This document shows, piece by piece, positions 34,215-44,042 of a stretch of 64,000 bases of DNA. Position 1 is the stretch's first letter, and each line of letters starts with the position of its first letter. Both the position numbers and the translations under genes were made by a program. Source of the DNA: Roseinatronobacter thiooxidans (GTDB taxonomy: Bacteria; Pseudomonadota; Alphaproteobacteria; Rhodobacterales; Rhodobacteraceae); assembly GCF_001870675.1 (NCBI RefSeq), contig NZ_MEHT01000015.1, positions 1 through 64,000 of the forward strand. The letters run 5' to 3'. A model generated the notes under the pieces. The model was not told the origin of the DNA and did no database searches. It was given only the letters and a program-made list of their open reading frames with translations.

Positions 34215-37200
34215 CGCCCAGCCCCGCAAGTATGGAATTGCGCCGTGTCGCCCAAAGCCCTGCCGCATGCAAGGCGACAAAACGCGCCTCCATCGCGGCC
34301 AGCGCCTGCGGGTTCTCGCGCGCAAGAAAGGCGCGCACCTCGGGCCGGCCCAAAGTCGCATCATGATACAGGTCGAACAATTGCGGCGGCACAGCCTGCG
34401 CCAGATGCGCGAAAGCGGCCATATGGTCCAGCGTGGCCGCAATTTCGGCCCCACCCCGAAAGCCATGCTGCATCATGCCCGCAACCCAGACCGGATTGGC
34501 CGCGCGCGCACGCACCACGCGGGCGATTTCTTCGGACAAGGGCCGCGCGCGGGGGCTGTCGGGGCGCGTGGCATCGAGATGATAGAGCGCCGCCTTGCCG
34601 CCGGTCACGGCTTGCGCTGCGGCAAAGCCTGCCTCATGCGCGGCGTAATCCTGTGCCAGCAACAGGTCGGTTTCGGGCAGGTCTTGCAGATGCACAAAGG
34701 CTTCGGCCCCGGCCACGCGCGCGGCAATCCCGTCTGGGTCATGTTGGCCGGTATCGAGCGCATGCGACGATGCCGCCAGCCATGCGCGCCCTGCATCGGC
34801 GCGCGCGGCGTCTGAATAATCCTCCAGCGCCGCACCCATGCCCATGCCGTAGCTGCCCGGCGCGGGGCTGTAGACGCGCGCGCCGCCCTGGCCGACAAAG
34901 GGGTTCCAATCCGGTGCCTCATCGCGCGCGGCCAGCGCCGTGACGGCCTGCCCGAACAGGGTGGCAAGCTGCGGGAACACATCGCGGAACAGGCCAGAGA
35001 CGCGCAAGGTAACATCCAGTCGCGGCCGGTCGAGTTCCGCAATCGGCAGGATTTCAACACCCGAGACACGCGATGACCCCGCATCCCAGACAGGCCGCGC
35101 GCCCAGCAGATGCAGCGCCATGGCAAATTCCTCGCCCGCCGTGCGCATGGTGGCGCTGCCCCACAGGTCCACCACCAGCGCGCGGGGCCAGTCGCCATGG
35201 TCCTGCAAATGGCGGCGCACCAGCTCATCCGCCAGCTTGACGCCTTGCGCATAGGCCGCACGCGACGGCACCGCGCGCGGGTCGGTGGTGAACATGTTGC
35301 GCCCTGTGGGCAGAACATCCGCCCGCCCCCGATGCGGAGAGCCGGACGGGCCGGGGGCCACAAACCGCCCCGACAAGGCCGCCAGCAGCCCCGCACGCTC
35401 TGCCGCGCCCTGATCGCCACGCCCGAAAATATGCAGCCCTTCGCCGAACTGGCTTTCCTTCACATCGCACACGAAACGGTCAATACGGGTGATCGCCTCG
35501 GCCAGACAATCCGCGCTCTCCAGCCCCAGTTCGGCACCAAGGCCAAGCGCCTGCGCCTCGGCGCGGATATCGTCTTGCAGCCGGTCGCGGCGGGCAGGGT
35601 CCAGCCCGTCGGCGTTGGAAAACTCGTCCAGCAGCGCCTCCAGATGCGCCAGCCCTGCGCCTGTGTCTGCCGCAACCATCGGGGGCGGCACATGGCCCAG
35701 CGTCACAGCGCCGATGCGGCGCTTGGCCTGCGCAGCCTCGCCGGGATCATTCACGATAAAGGGGTAAATCACGGGCAGATCGCGCACCAGCGCTTCGGGC
35801 CAGCACGCATCGGACAGGGCGACAGATTTGCCGGGCAGCCATTCCAGCGTACCATGCGCACCAATATGGACCAGCGCATCGGATTGTGCGCGCAACCACA
35901 GGTAGAAGGCGACATAGGCATGGCGCGGCGTGCGCGCGAGGTCATGATATTCGTCATCGCGCTGCGCAGGGGTGCCGCGTTCCGGTTGCAGCGCAACAAG
36001 GGCCTGCCCAAGGCGCAGCCCTGCAAAACCGAAATGCCCGTCACGGCAGGCGGGGTCATCTTCGGGGCTGCCCCATGCGCTGAAAAGGGCGTCGCGCAGG
36101 TTTTGCGGCAGCCCAGCCAGCGCGGCGCGGTAATCCGCAAGCGGCCAGACCAAGCGCTCTGCCGCCATCGCATCGGCCAGCTTGCGCGCCTCTAGGCTTG
36201 GTGCGCCTATGTCATGCAAAATGGCACAGGCGCTTTCCAGCGCATCCAGCCCCACAGCATGGGCCATGTTCCAGCCCTTGCCGGGATAGGTGGACAGCAC
36301 CAGCGCCACGCGCCGGTCCTGCGGCGTCAGGTCTTGCAAGCGCACCCATGCCGCGATGCGCGCGGCCACCGCGTCGATGCGGGGCAACTCGGCACGGTGT
36401 TCGGCGCGGGCGAATTGCAGCGCGGGGTCAGGGTCGGTGAATTCCTTGAAGCTGACAACGCCTGCGAACATCCGCCCGTCCACCTCGGGCAGGACCACAT
36501 GCATGGCAAGGTCGGCCGGGGACAGGCCGCGCGCGGCCTCTGCCCATTTGCGCCGTTCATTCGTGGCAAGTGCGACCTGAAAAACCGGCACGCCTGCCAG
36601 TTCCAGAACCGCGCCATCCGCGCCCTGCGCGGAAAAGGCCGTGGCATTGACCACTGCCTTGGGCGCAAGCACCCGAACCCAGCGCTTGACCCATGCGCGC
36701 GCCTGCGGCTCTTTCAACGAGGGGACAAACAGCGCCAGAACGTCAAAACCGCGCGCCTCCAGCGCCTGCGTCAGCGCGCGGATCGGGTCCAGATCGGCGG
36801 CGGCGATGTAGGAACGGTAAAAGGCCACAACAATACGCGGGCGGGTGGAATTCAGGGCGAAAGCGGCAGGGCAGCTTACCCCCTCAGGGCGCCAGCCCCC
36901 CACTTGCGCCAAGGCGCGGGCACCGCGCACAGGCGGGGCATACAGCCCCGCCGCCAGCGCCAGTTGTTGCAATGCCGCCTGCGCCGCCACCGCGCCGCCC
37001 ATATCGCATAGGTGTTGCAAGCGGCGCAGGGTGCTAACAGGCAAGGTCGATGCCGCATCCAGTGCCGGGTCGGCACGGCCATCGGCGGGCAGCACCGCCA
37101 GCGCAATGCCTTTTTGCTGCGCAAGGGCCTGAACCTGCTGCAAACCATATGCCCAATAGGGTGCCCCCCCGATCAGCCGGATCAGAATGCCCTTTGCCCC

Positions 37201-37431
37201 CGCAAGCGTGGCGTCAACATAAGTGTCTACCGAAAGCGGGTGTTTCAGCGCAGCCAGATTGGCCAGCCGCAGCGTGGGCAAGCGCCCCTCGCCTGCACGC
37301 CATCCCGCCGCGAATGCGCCAAGGTCGCTGTCCGACAGCGACAGCACCACCAGATCGGCAGGGCTTTGGCCCAGATCTGTGGGTGTGTCGGCCTCGTCCA
37401 GCCCGTGGCTTTCGCGGAAGATGACATGCAT
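34207..37431 (-). CDS. cobN: Cobaltochelatase subunit CobN
   Basis: 1074 residues, the large ATP-dependent chelatase subunit that inserts cobalt into hydrogenobyrinate a,c-diamide with CobST. Motifs: [25 protein letters not shown] (in part), [64 protein letters not shown] and [23 protein letters not shown]. It is shorter than many CobN proteins (about 1250), consistent with compact alphaproteobacterial forms. CobS and CobT are not in the window. Confidence 0.95.
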   Translation of the reverse strand: MHVIFRESHGLDEADTPTDLGQSPADLVVLSLSDSDLGAFAAGWRAGEGRLPTLRLANLAALKHPLSVDTYVDATLAGAKGILIRLIGGAPYWAYGLQQVQALAQQKGIALAVLPADGRADPALDAASTLPVSTLRRLQHLCDMGGAVAAQAALQQLALAAGLYAPPVRGARALAQVGGWRPEGVSCPAAFALNSTRPRIVVAFYRSYIAAADLDPIRALTQALEARGFDVLALFVPSLKEPQARAWVKRWVRVLAPKAVVNATAFSAQGADGAVLELAGVPVFQVALATNERRKWAEAARGLSPADLAMHVVLPEVDGRMFAGVVSFKEFTDPDPALQFARAEHRAELPRIDAVAARIAAWVRLQDLTPQDRRVALVLSTYPGKGWNMAHAVGLDALESACAILHDIGAPSLEARKLADAMAAERLVWPLADYRAALAGLPQNLRDALFSAWGSPEDDPACRDGHFGFAGLRLGQALVALQPERGTPAQRDDEYHDLARTPRHAYVAFYLWLRAQSDALVHIGAHGTLEWLPGKSVALSDACWPEALVRDLPVIYPFIVNDPGEAAQAKRRIGAVTLGHVPPPMVAADTGAGLAHLEALLDEFSNADGLDPARRDRLQDDIRAEAQALGLGAELGLESADCLAEAITRIDRFVCDVKESQFGEGLHIFGRGDQGAAERAGLLAALSGRFVAPGPSGSPHRGRADVLPTGRNMFTTDPRAVPSRAAYAQGVKLADELVRRHLQDHGDWPRALVVDLWGSATMRTAGEEFAMALHLLGARPVWDAGSSRVSGVEILPIAELDRPRLDVTLRVSGLFRDVFPQLATLFGQAVTALAARDEAPDWNPFVGQGGARVYSPAPGSYGMGMGAALEDYSDAARADAGRAWLAASSHALDTGQHDPDGIAARVAGAEAFVHLQDLPETDLLLAQDYAAHEAGFAAAQAVTGGKAALYHLDATRPDSPRARPLSEEIARVVRARAANPVWVAGMMQHGFRGGAEIAATLDHMAAFAHLAQAVPPQLFDLYHDATLGRPEVRAFLARENPQALAAMEARFVALHAAGLWATRRNSILAGLGDG

Positions 37432-37437
37432 TGCGGA

Positions 37438-38475
37438 TCAGGCCCCCAATGCCGCGCGAATAGCCGCCTCGTTCACATGGTCATGCTCTGCAATGACAAC
37501 CAGCCGTGTGACACGCGGCTCCGACGCGCCCCAAGGGCGGTCGAACTGGTGGCGCACCCGCGCGCCCACAGCCTGCACCAACAGGCGCATGGGCTTGCCA
37601 CTGACGGCGGCATACCCTTTGACGCGCAGAATATGCTGGCTTTCGGCCAGATGGGCGATGCGCGCGGCCAGATCGGCGGGGTCTGTGATCTCGCCCATCT
37701 CGACCATGATCGTGTCGAAATCCTCATGCTCGTGGTCGTCATGCCCGTCATGATGCGACGGGCGCGCGGCGATATCATCTTCGGCACCGGCCTCCAGCCC
37801 CAGCAGGACCGCCGGATCGACCACCCCTTCGGCCACTTCGATAATCAGCAGCGGGCGAGATGCCTCGGCGGTGATAACGGCGCGGGCTTTTGCCACACCC
37901 TCGGGGCCAGCCAGATCAGGCTTGGTCAGAAGCACCAGATCGGCACAGGCAATCTGATCCTCGAACACTTCGGATAGGGGCGTTTCATGGTCGATGCTGT
38001 CATCGGCTGCGCGCTGCGCATCGACAGCGGCCACATCGGGGGCGAAGCGGCCCGCCGCCACGGCCTCGGCATCGGCCAACGCGATCACACCATCAACTGT
38101 GATGCGCGAGCGGATGGCAGGCCAGTCAAAGGCTTTCAGCAAGGGTTTGGGCAATGCAAGGCCAGAGGTTTCGATCAGGATATGGTCGGGCTTTGGGTCC
38201 AGCTTCAACAGCGCCTCGACGGTCGGAATGAAATCATCGGCCACAGTGCAGCAGATGCAGCCATTCGACAGCTCGAAAATATTTTCGGCGGGGCAATCCG
38301 GGATGGCGCAGGATTTCAGGATATCGCCATCCACCCCGACTGTGCCGAATTCGTTGACAACAACCGCCAAGCGCCGCCCGCCCGCATTGCGGATCAGATG
38401 CGAAATCAGCGTGGTCTTGCCCGCGCCCAGAAAGCCGGTGACGATGGTGACAGGGGTTTTTGACAGATCAGACAT
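37438..38475 (-). CDS. cobW: CobW-type metallochaperone GTPase
   Basis: 345 residues: Walker A TGFLGAGKTTLISHLIRN, metal site GCICCTV (CxCC), ALADAEAV, NKxD-like segment LLTKPDLAGPEGVA, and a His/Asp-rich linker HHDGHDDHEHEDFD at about 250-263 suited to metal binding. The C-terminal CobW domain contains VKGYAAVSGKPMRLLVQAVG. CobW proteins deliver cobalt for cobalamin synthesis (family knowledge). Start at 38475 overlaps the DUF1636 gene by 8 bp. Confidence 0.93.
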   Translation of the reverse strand: MSDLSKTPVTIVTGFLGAGKTTLISHLIRNAGGRRLAVVVNEFGTVGVDGDILKSCAIPDCPAENIFELSNGCICCTVADDFIPTVEALLKLDPKPDHILIETSGLALPKPLLKAFDWPAIRSRITVDGVIALADAEAVAAGRFAPDVAAVDAQRAADDSIDHETPLSEVFEDQIACADLVLLTKPDLAGPEGVAKARAVITAEASRPLLIIEVAEGVVDPAVLLGLEAGAEDDIAARPSHHDGHDDHEHEDFDTIMVEMGEITDPADLAARIAHLAESQHILRVKGYAAVSGKPMRLLVQAVGARVRHQFDRPWGASEPRVTRLVVIAEHDHVNEAAIRAALGA

Positions 38476-38857
38476 TGGGGGCCTCCAGCGGCGGGATACG
38501 GGCGATACAGTTCTTGCGGAAATGTTCAGGGCGGTCGCGCCATGGCACAAGTCCGGCGTCGGCGCTACGGTATTTTTCCACGCCCTCCATGATTGTGGCC
38601 ATATGCACCTCTGGGGTCAGATTGCCATAAACATAGGTCCAGGCACCGGGTTTGCGCAACGCAATGGTGCAGCCGCGTGAACAGTTGGACAGACACTCGA
38701 CCGCAACAATGCGCACCCCTTGCGGGGCCGCGTCTTGCAGGGCGCGCACCAGATGGGTGCCGGGGCGCGTGTCCGGGTCTGGCGTGGCCAAGGGGTTGGC
38801 AGGGGTGGCGCTGCGGCAACTGGTGCAGACCAGAAGATCGACAGGTTCAGCGTGCAT
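38468..38857 (-). CDS. DUF1636 (2Fe-2S/thioredoxin-like) metal-binding protein
   Basis: 129 residues. Cysteines in LLVCTSCRS, ECLSNCSRGCTIAL and a late KNCIARI, with the pattern VEKYRSADAGLVPWRDRPEHFRKN, match DUF1636, a ferredoxin/thioredoxin-like family often found next to cobW. GGAGA precedes the ATG at 38857. Its exact job is unknown; an Fe-S or cobalt-handling role beside CobW is inferred. Confidence 0.82.
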   Translation of the reverse strand: MHAEPVDLLVCTSCRSATPANPLATPDPDTRPGTHLVRALQDAAPQGVRIVAVECLSNCSRGCTIALRKPGAWTYVYGNLTPEVHMATIMEGVEKYRSADAGLVPWRDRPEHFRKNCIARIPPLEAPNV

Positions 38858-38879
38858 GAAAGTCTCCGGGAAAACAGGT

Positions 38880-38899
38880 GGGGCAGCGTGCGCTGCCCC
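38880..38899 (-). terminator. Terminator between the permease gene and the DUF1636 gene
   Basis: Perfect 9-bp inverted repeat GGGGCAGCG-tg-CGCTGCCCC. On the minus strand it is followed by ACCTGTTTTCCC, a short T-tract. It lies just after the HupE-type gene and could end the riboswitch-driven transcript, or let part of it read into cobW. Confidence 0.6.
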
Positions 38900-38911
38900 T
38901 CAAGGCGCAGA

Positions 38912-39526
38912 TCAGCCGAAAACCAGCTGCTCGGCGGTTTCAAACAGAAAGGCAAGGCCCACACCCATGCACACAGCCGCGGCCAGCCGCGCCTGCATCT
39001 GGCCATGCCCCTCGCGCAGCATCTTGCCCGCAAACACCGCCACCCCTGCCGCAATCGCAAACTGGATAGTGCCAAAGCCCACAAGATAGGCAAAAACCGG
39101 CATCGGGGTCGCGCCGATGACAGCTTCCCCGTAGGCATAGCCATGGAAAATGCCCGCCAGCGCAAAGCCTGCCAGCGCGACAGGTCCGGTGACAGCGCGG
39201 CCCGTCAGCAACAACGCACCCAGAATGACAACACTGGCGGTGATCACCAGCTCTGCCAGCGGCAGAGTAACCCCCGCAAGCAAAATGGCAGTGCCCGCCA
39301 ATGTGGCCCCGATAAAGGCCAGCGGGCCTGCAAGCGCGCGGCCAGCAAAGGCTGCGGCCAGACCGATCAGCACAACAAAGGCCAGATGGTCCGGCCCGAT
39401 CACCGGATGGGCCAGACCAGAGATCAGACCATGCAGAACGGTTTGCGGGGCATCGCCCCCCAAAGGATGGTGCGCAAAGGCAGGGCTGGCCAGAAGCAGG
39501 GCGGGGGCGATCAGATAACGTGTCAT
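38912..39526 (-). CDS. HupE/UreJ-type metal permease (probable cobalt uptake)
   Basis: 204 residues, signal peptide or first helix ending ASPAFAHH, so the mature N-terminus begins with His-His. The HupE/UreJ motif appears as HGLISGLAHPVIGPDHLAFVV, then repeated small-residue helices and IFHGYAYGEAVIGATPMPVFAYLVGF in parts. HupE/UreJ proteins carry nickel or cobalt. The place after a cobalamin riboswitch and beside cobW argues for cobalt (inference). AAGGAT lies upstream of the ATG at 39526; the frame extends further but without family support. Confidence 0.85.
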   Translation of the reverse strand: MTRYLIAPALLLASPAFAHHPLGGDAPQTVLHGLISGLAHPVIGPDHLAFVVLIGLAAAFAGRALAGPLAFIGATLAGTAILLAGVTLPLAELVITASVVILGALLLTGRAVTGPVALAGFALAGIFHGYAYGEAVIGATPMPVFAYLVGFGTIQFAIAAGVAVFAGKMLREGHGQMQARLAAAVCMGVGLAFLFETAEQLVFG

Positions 39527-39551
39527 AGGGGCATATCCTTCAGAGAGAGTG

Positions 39552-40172
39552 TTAACGTTGCCGGAAATCGGCATGGCAGGCGACGCAATAATAGCGCAGG
39601 TCATGCAGGCCATTGACCAGATCACCGCCCGCACGGACGGTCTGGGCAAAGCGCGCGCTCTCGGCGCTGAAGGCCTGCGTATATTGTGCGAAAAGTTCAG
39701 GCTGGTCCCAGATGGCAGACAGTGCGCCCTTCCCGCCCTCGGGCGCAGGCGAAGGTGTGTCAAACAAGCGGTCAATCTGCGCACCCAAACCCGCCAGGGC
39801 ATCGGCATGGGTCTGGAGCATGTCCTCGCCGCCCGCATCCGACAATAACGTGGCAGAAACCGCGCGGAAATGCCCTGACAAGGCACTCATGAAGCGGCGG
39901 CGCCGCTCGGTCAGGCCATCGGCAGCGGTGTCAAATACCGGCGCCTGTGGGTGGCGGTCCCCATGCACGCCAAAAGGGCCAGTCAACGGCTCTGCCTGAG
40001 CGGCATCGAGATGGGAATGGCCATGTTCATGGCTCTGGGGCACTGCTGCGCGGGCAGTATCGGGCTGTGCCACCTCCTGTGAAGGAAGCGCAAAAGCCAC
40101 AAGCCCGGCCACAAGGACGTACCCGCCCAATGCCAGACCCAAACCCGCGACAAACTTGCGAGAGGGGTTCAA
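39552..40172 (-). CDS. Membrane-anchored His-rich cytochrome c'-like protein
   Basis: About 206 residues. One N-terminal membrane helix (FVAGLGLALGGYVLVAGLVAFAL in part, residues about 6-28), then a periplasmic His-rich run SHEHGHSHLD, then a four-helix region and a C-terminal haem-c motif YYCVACHADF, as in cytochrome c'. GGGGAGGA stands 6 nt before a TTG at 40172, so I prefer that start over a GTG at 40196. It is the first gene behind a cobalamin riboswitch and 25 bp ahead of the HupE-type gene. I know no described family with this combination; cobalt binding or redox support of the permease is only inference. Confidence 0.7.
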   Translation of the reverse strand: MNPSRKFVAGLGLALGGYVLVAGLVAFALPSQEVAQPDTARAAVPQSHEHGHSHLDAAQAEPLTGPFGVHGDRHPQAPVFDTAADGLTERRRRFMSALSGHFRAVSATLLSDAGGEDMLQTHADALAGLGAQIDRLFDTPSPAPEGGKGALSAIWDQPELFAQYTQAFSAESARFAQTVRAGGDLVNGLHDLRYYCVACHADFRQR

Positions 40173-40317
40173 ACTGTTTCCTCCCCGCGTAACCACCCGT
40201 CACGCGATACAAGGGCGGGGATTTGCAGGCAGCATCGGCGACGGCCAAAGGCGCGCACCCATACAAGACCGCCAGTCACCCCGCTGGTTTCGATGCCCCG
40301 ACAGGGGCGGCTTATGC

Positions 40318-40510
40318 GCTGGCAGGTCTCCCGGCTTGCGGATATCAGGTTTCCCTGTCGGTCGGCCCGCCTTCCCGGCTTGTCAAAAGCCAGTGGCATT
40401 GGGCGACCTCTCCGGTCACGGTCGCGGGGGCGGCTGCGCTTGGGGTTTGATCTTGCAATCAGACCTTGTCGCATTCCCTTTTCACCTGTCACGAACAGGC
40501 ACCAGCACCC
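40318..40510 (-). promoter_or_regulatory. Cobalamin riboswitch 1
   Basis: Minus-strand order: GGTGCCTGTTC...GACAGGTGAAAAGGGAAT (P2-P3 entry), GCAGCCGCCCCCGCGAC (core), CCACTGG and AAGCCGGGAAGGC, then the B12 box AGCCGGGAGACCTGCC at about 40321-40336. The leader ends about 145 bp ahead of the cytochrome c'-like start, so it should repress that gene and the HupE-type gene when adenosylcobalamin is high. Confidence 0.93.
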
Positions 40511-41016
40511 CCGTCTTGCGCGCAACAGCGCCACGAGTCAAGCAAGGAAGCGGCATCTTGCACGAAACCACCGACACAGGGCGCACCCGGCCCCTGCCCG
40601 CGATTGGGGGCCAGCCCCCAAACCCCCGGGATATTTTAACAAGGATGAAATAAGGGTTTGTTTACGCTTTCCTGCCATGATGGCTGTGCGGTACAGGGAG
40701 GGATCCCGATGACCGCCAAGGGTGAAAGCACCGCGCCTCCCCCAGTTCGCTGGCCCGAGGCGCGGTGCCGATCCTTGCAATTCATCCTTGTCCAAATATC
40801 CCCGCCGGAGGCGCAGGCCGGACGCTGCGATTTGGCTGGCCCATGCGCGGTGCGGCCAAAGCCGGATGGGTGGGTTCACCAAGGATTGGTCACAGATGCG
40901 CAAGGCCCGCCCGCGCGGCAAAACGGGCCAGCCCGACTGCAAGTGCGGCTCAGCACTGGCCGCGACAGGGCCAGTTCGGGGCCAAGTTCGGGGCCAAGTG
41001 CGGGACAGGCGCATCG
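40511..41016. other. Gap with two partial extragenic repeats
   Basis: No gene supported. It holds repeat copy C (about 40590-40649, inverted relative to A; reads TTCATCCTTGTTAAAATATC on the minus strand) and partial copy D (40781-40824, plus orientation). A tandem 12-mer AGTTCGGGGCCA occurs twice at about 40973-40996. The riboswitch 1 promoter should lie at 40511-40590. Confidence 0.55.
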
Positions 41017-42099
41017 CTAGGCTTTGCGCCGCAACAGCCAGATGAAGAACATCCCCCCGACCAGCCCTGTGACGATTCCGATGGGCATGTCTTCAGGGCG
41101 CATCAGCGTGCGGGCAAGGATATCCGCCCAGACCAGAAAGATCGCGCCGACCAGCATTGCCGCAGGCAGCACGCGGGCATTGTCGCCCCCCACCACCAGC
41201 CGCACGATATGCGGGATCATCAGGCCGACAAACCCGATCACACCGGAAAAGGCGACCATCACGCCGGTCACAAGGGCGGCGACAACAAAGCAGCTCAGGC
41301 GGAAGCGCGCGACCGGAATGCCAAGGGTCGATGCCGTTTCATCCCCGATGGTCATCGCATTCAGCGCGCCTGCAACGGCCCGGAACCACAGCGCCGCGCC
41401 TGAAAGAATAAGCGCAGGCCAGATCAGATGGTCCCATTGCGCCAGACCAAGCCCGCCCAGCATCCAGAACACCACTGTATGGGCCGCGCGCGGATCGCCC
41501 AGAAAGATCAGCACATTTGCCAGTGCCATGACGATGAACGACACCGCAACCCCTGTCAGCACCAGACGGTCGGCGCTGGTGGCCTGCGCGAAATTGGCCA
41601 CCCACAGCACCAGAAATGTTGCGCCAAGCGCGCCTGCAAAGGCCAGCGCCGGCACTGTGGCAACGCCCAGAAACATGCCGGTATGCAGCAATGCCAGAAT
41701 GGCCCCGAAAGCGGCCCCCGACGAAATGCCCAGCAGATGCGGGTCCGCCAGCGGGTTGCGCGTCACCGCTTGCAGCACGGCCCCCACCAATGCCAGCCCC
41801 GCCCCCACGAAGGCGGCCAGAAGCGCGCGCGGCAGGCGAATATCCCAGACAATCGCCGCGCGCCCTGCGGACCAGTCCGGGGTGATCAAACCGGGTGCGA
41901 CCCTGTCGATGATCACACCCCAGACCGTGGCCAGCGGAATGGGCACTGCCCCGATGCTGACGGCCGCAGAGAGCGACAGCACCAGCGCCACCAGCCCCAC
42001 CCCCCACAAGCCCTGCCGCACAGGCCGCGCCAATACCGGCGGGCGTGGGGCTGGTGCCAGAACGGGCGCTGCCGTTTCAGGGGTGGGCAGGGTGCGCAT
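41017..42099 (-). CDS. FecCD/BtuC-family ABC permease, probable cobalamin or corrinoid importer
   Basis: 360 residues, about ten helices. Family motifs: WDIRLPRALLAAFVGAGLALVGAVLQAVTRNPLADPHLLGISSGAAFGA (in parts), MLGGLGLAQWDHL and GVIGFVGLMIPHIVRLVVGGDNARVLPAAMLVGA in parts. It works with the binding protein and ATPase just upstream; all are behind riboswitch 2, so corrinoid uptake is the best reading. It lies 6 bp after the binding-protein stop. Confidence 0.88.
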   Translation of the reverse strand: MRTLPTPETAAPVLAPAPRPPVLARPVRQGLWGVGLVALVLSLSAAVSIGAVPIPLATVWGVIIDRVAPGLITPDWSAGRAAIVWDIRLPRALLAAFVGAGLALVGAVLQAVTRNPLADPHLLGISSGAAFGAILALLHTGMFLGVATVPALAFAGALGATFLVLWVANFAQATSADRLVLTGVAVSFIVMALANVLIFLGDPRAAHTVVFWMLGGLGLAQWDHLIWPALILSGAALWFRAVAGALNAMTIGDETASTLGIPVARFRLSCFVVAALVTGVMVAFSGVIGFVGLMIPHIVRLVVGGDNARVLPAAMLVGAIFLVWADILARTLMRPEDMPIGIVTGLVGGMFFIWLLRRKA

Positions 42100-42105
42100 G
42101 CGCGG

Positions 42106-43041
42106 CTATCTGGCCCTGAAGGCTTCGGCAAGCGTGGCAATCGCGCGGATATTGCGCGGCCCCGGCGTCGCCTCGACATAGTCCAGCACCACGAAACGGT
42201 CATTCCTGACGGCATCCATCGCGGCAAAGGCGGGGTTGGATTTCATGAAGGCGATCTTCTGTTCGGCTGTGACATCGCCATAATTCACGATGATAACCAG
42301 TTCGGGGTTGCGCTCGACCACCGGCTCCCATGCCACGCGGGTCCAGCTTGCGTCCACATCATCCATGATGTTGCGCCCGCCTGCGGCCTGTATCATGGCC
42401 GTGGGCATGGCCAGACGGCCTGCGGTAAAGGGTGTATCCTCGCCACTGTCATAGACAAAGACGCGCACAGGTTCGGCATCGGGGATCGTCGCTGTAATCT
42501 GGGCCAAGTCGGTTTCCCAGCCAGAGATCAGCTCTTCCGCGCGCGCCTCGACGCCGAAGATGCGGCCCAGATTGCGGATGTCGGTATACATATCGTCAAT
42601 CGTCACCGCATCGCGCGGCATGATGTGGATGCAGCTTTCTGTCAGTTCATAGACCTGAATGCCGAACGGGGCCAGCGTGTCTGGCGTGACCTCTCCGCCG
42701 ACGCGCATGCCGTAATTCCAGCCTGCGAACCAGAAATCCAGATCAGCGCCGATCAGCACCTCGCGCGAGGGGTAGCGCTCGGCCAGTTCCGGCAGCTCGG
42801 CGACCCCTGCGCGGATGTCATCATCCAGCCGGTTCCAGCCGGAAATGCCCGTGTAGCCCACCATCCTGTCGGTCAGGCCAAGAACCAGCATCATCTCGGT
42901 CAGGTTCACATCATGAGAGCCCGCGCGCGCGGGCGCGGCATCGAAGGTCACCTCTCTGTCACAGCTTTGCACTGTCACAGGGTAGGCAAGGGCGGGCGCG
43001 GCAAAGGCCGTGGCCAGCAGGGCAAGAGGAAGGGATTTCAT
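42106..43041 (-). CDS. ABC transporter substrate-binding protein, BtuF/iron-siderophore family
   Basis: 311 residues with signal peptide ending FAAPALA. Class III binding fold: VTVQSCDREVTFDAAPARA, LVLGLTDRMVGYTGI, EVLIGADLDFWFAGWNYGM and late RNDRFVVLDYVEATPGPRN. Specificity cannot be separated from iron-chelate binding by motifs alone. The B12 riboswitch in front of the operon favours cobalamin or a precursor such as cobinamide. Confidence 0.85.
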   Translation of the reverse strand: MKSLPLALLATAFAAPALAYPVTVQSCDREVTFDAAPARAGSHDVNLTEMMLVLGLTDRMVGYTGISGWNRLDDDIRAGVAELPELAERYPSREVLIGADLDFWFAGWNYGMRVGGEVTPDTLAPFGIQVYELTESCIHIMPRDAVTIDDMYTDIRNLGRIFGVEARAEELISGWETDLAQITATIPDAEPVRVFVYDSGEDTPFTAGRLAMPTAMIQAAGGRNIMDDVDASWTRVAWEPVVERNPELVIIVNYGDVTAEQKIAFMKSNPAFAAMDAVRNDRFVVLDYVEATPGPRNIRAIATLAEAFRAR

Positions 43042-43829
43042 GCCTGTTTCTCCGGTTGCATGTCATCGAAAAGCGAAAAGTCGAAGCGCGCGGGGCCGCG
43101 CGCTTGGGCGCGCACCCCAAAGGCGCGGGCAATCAGATCAGGGGTCAGGACATCCGTCACAGGGCCAAAGGCCAGCGGCTGGCCGTCTTTCAGCACCAGC
43201 ACATCATCGGCAAAGCCGCGCACAAGGTTCAGGTCGTGCAACGAGGCGACGACCGTTGCGCCCAAGCCCCGCACAAGGCGCAGCACTTCCAGCTGGTGGC
43301 GAATATCCAGATGGTTGGTCGGCTCGTCCAGCACGATCAGGCCCGGTTCCTGCGCCAAGGCGCGCGCCACCATGACGCGCTGCCGCTCGCCCCCTGACAA
43401 GGTGCCAAAGGGGCGCGATGCAAAGGCGCGCAGGCTCATCCGGTCCAAGGCATGCTCTACGATATGGGCATCATGCGCAGAGGGGCCGGCCAATGCGCGG
43501 CGGTGTGGCGCGCGACCAAGGGCGACAATCTCGGCCACTGTCAGGGCAAAATCCGTGGGCTGTTCCTGCAAGACAGCCGCCACACGCTGCGCGACCTTGC
43601 GCGCAGGCGTGGCGTGAATATCTGCGCCATCCAGCAGCACGCGCCCGGATTTCGGTGTGTGAAAGCGGTAAATCAGGCGCAGCAAGGTCGATTTGCCCGC
43701 ACCATTTGCCCCCAGAACCCCCAGCACACGGCCCCGCGCCAGCGTCAGGCTGACAGGGTGCAGCAGTCCCGCCCCCCAAGATACCTGTTCCAGTGTCAGG
43801 GTTGCGGGCAGGGGTGCGGGGCAACTCAT
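43038..43829 (-). CDS. ABC transporter ATP-binding protein, BtuD/FecE family
   Basis: 263 residues: Walker A GANGAGKST, Q-loop VLQEQPTDF, signature LSGGERQRV, Walker B LIVLDEPTNHLD and switch VASLHDLNLV. I place the start at 43829 (MSCPAPLPATL), since the earlier nine codons have no match. First gene after riboswitch 2; ATGA overlap with the binding-protein gene. Confidence 0.92.
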   Translation of the reverse strand: MSCPAPLPATLTLEQVSWGAGLLHPVSLTLARGRVLGVLGANGAGKSTLLRLIYRFHTPKSGRVLLDGADIHATPARKVAQRVAAVLQEQPTDFALTVAEIVALGRAPHRRALAGPSAHDAHIVEHALDRMSLRAFASRPFGTLSGGERQRVMVARALAQEPGLIVLDEPTNHLDIRHQLEVLRLVRGLGATVVASLHDLNLVRGFADDVLVLKDGQPLAFGPVTDVLTPDLIARAFGVRAQARGPARFDFSLFDDMQPEKQA

Positions 43830-44042
43830 TGCGCCACCTGTTGGCAGATACCCCACAACCGCGCGAGGGCCATGATGGCACAGCCTAGCGCGCAGTGGTG
43901 TGTTTCATTCAAGACTGGACACATGTCTTTCCCTGCCGGTTACAGCAGGGGTAAAGGCGTGGCAGCTGCGCCCTGCGCGCGGATGCGCTATCGTCATTTG
44001 CCCTCCTCCGGACACCCCGCCCGGGTTGGTGTTGCGGTTATG

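Noticed and set aside
33498-34943. Long plus-strand ORF antisense to cobG and cobN
   Set aside because: Arg/Pro/His-rich, low-complexity composition typical of the antisense frame of high-GC genes. The minus-strand genes have clear family motifs.
35110-36195. Plus-strand ORF of 361 codons inside cobN
   Set aside because: Same reason: it is in the shadow of a confidently recognised gene, with no start site or family match.
40973-40996. Two tandem 12-mers AGTTCGGGGCCA
   Set aside because: Only two units, no extended repeat; probably local duplication without a function.
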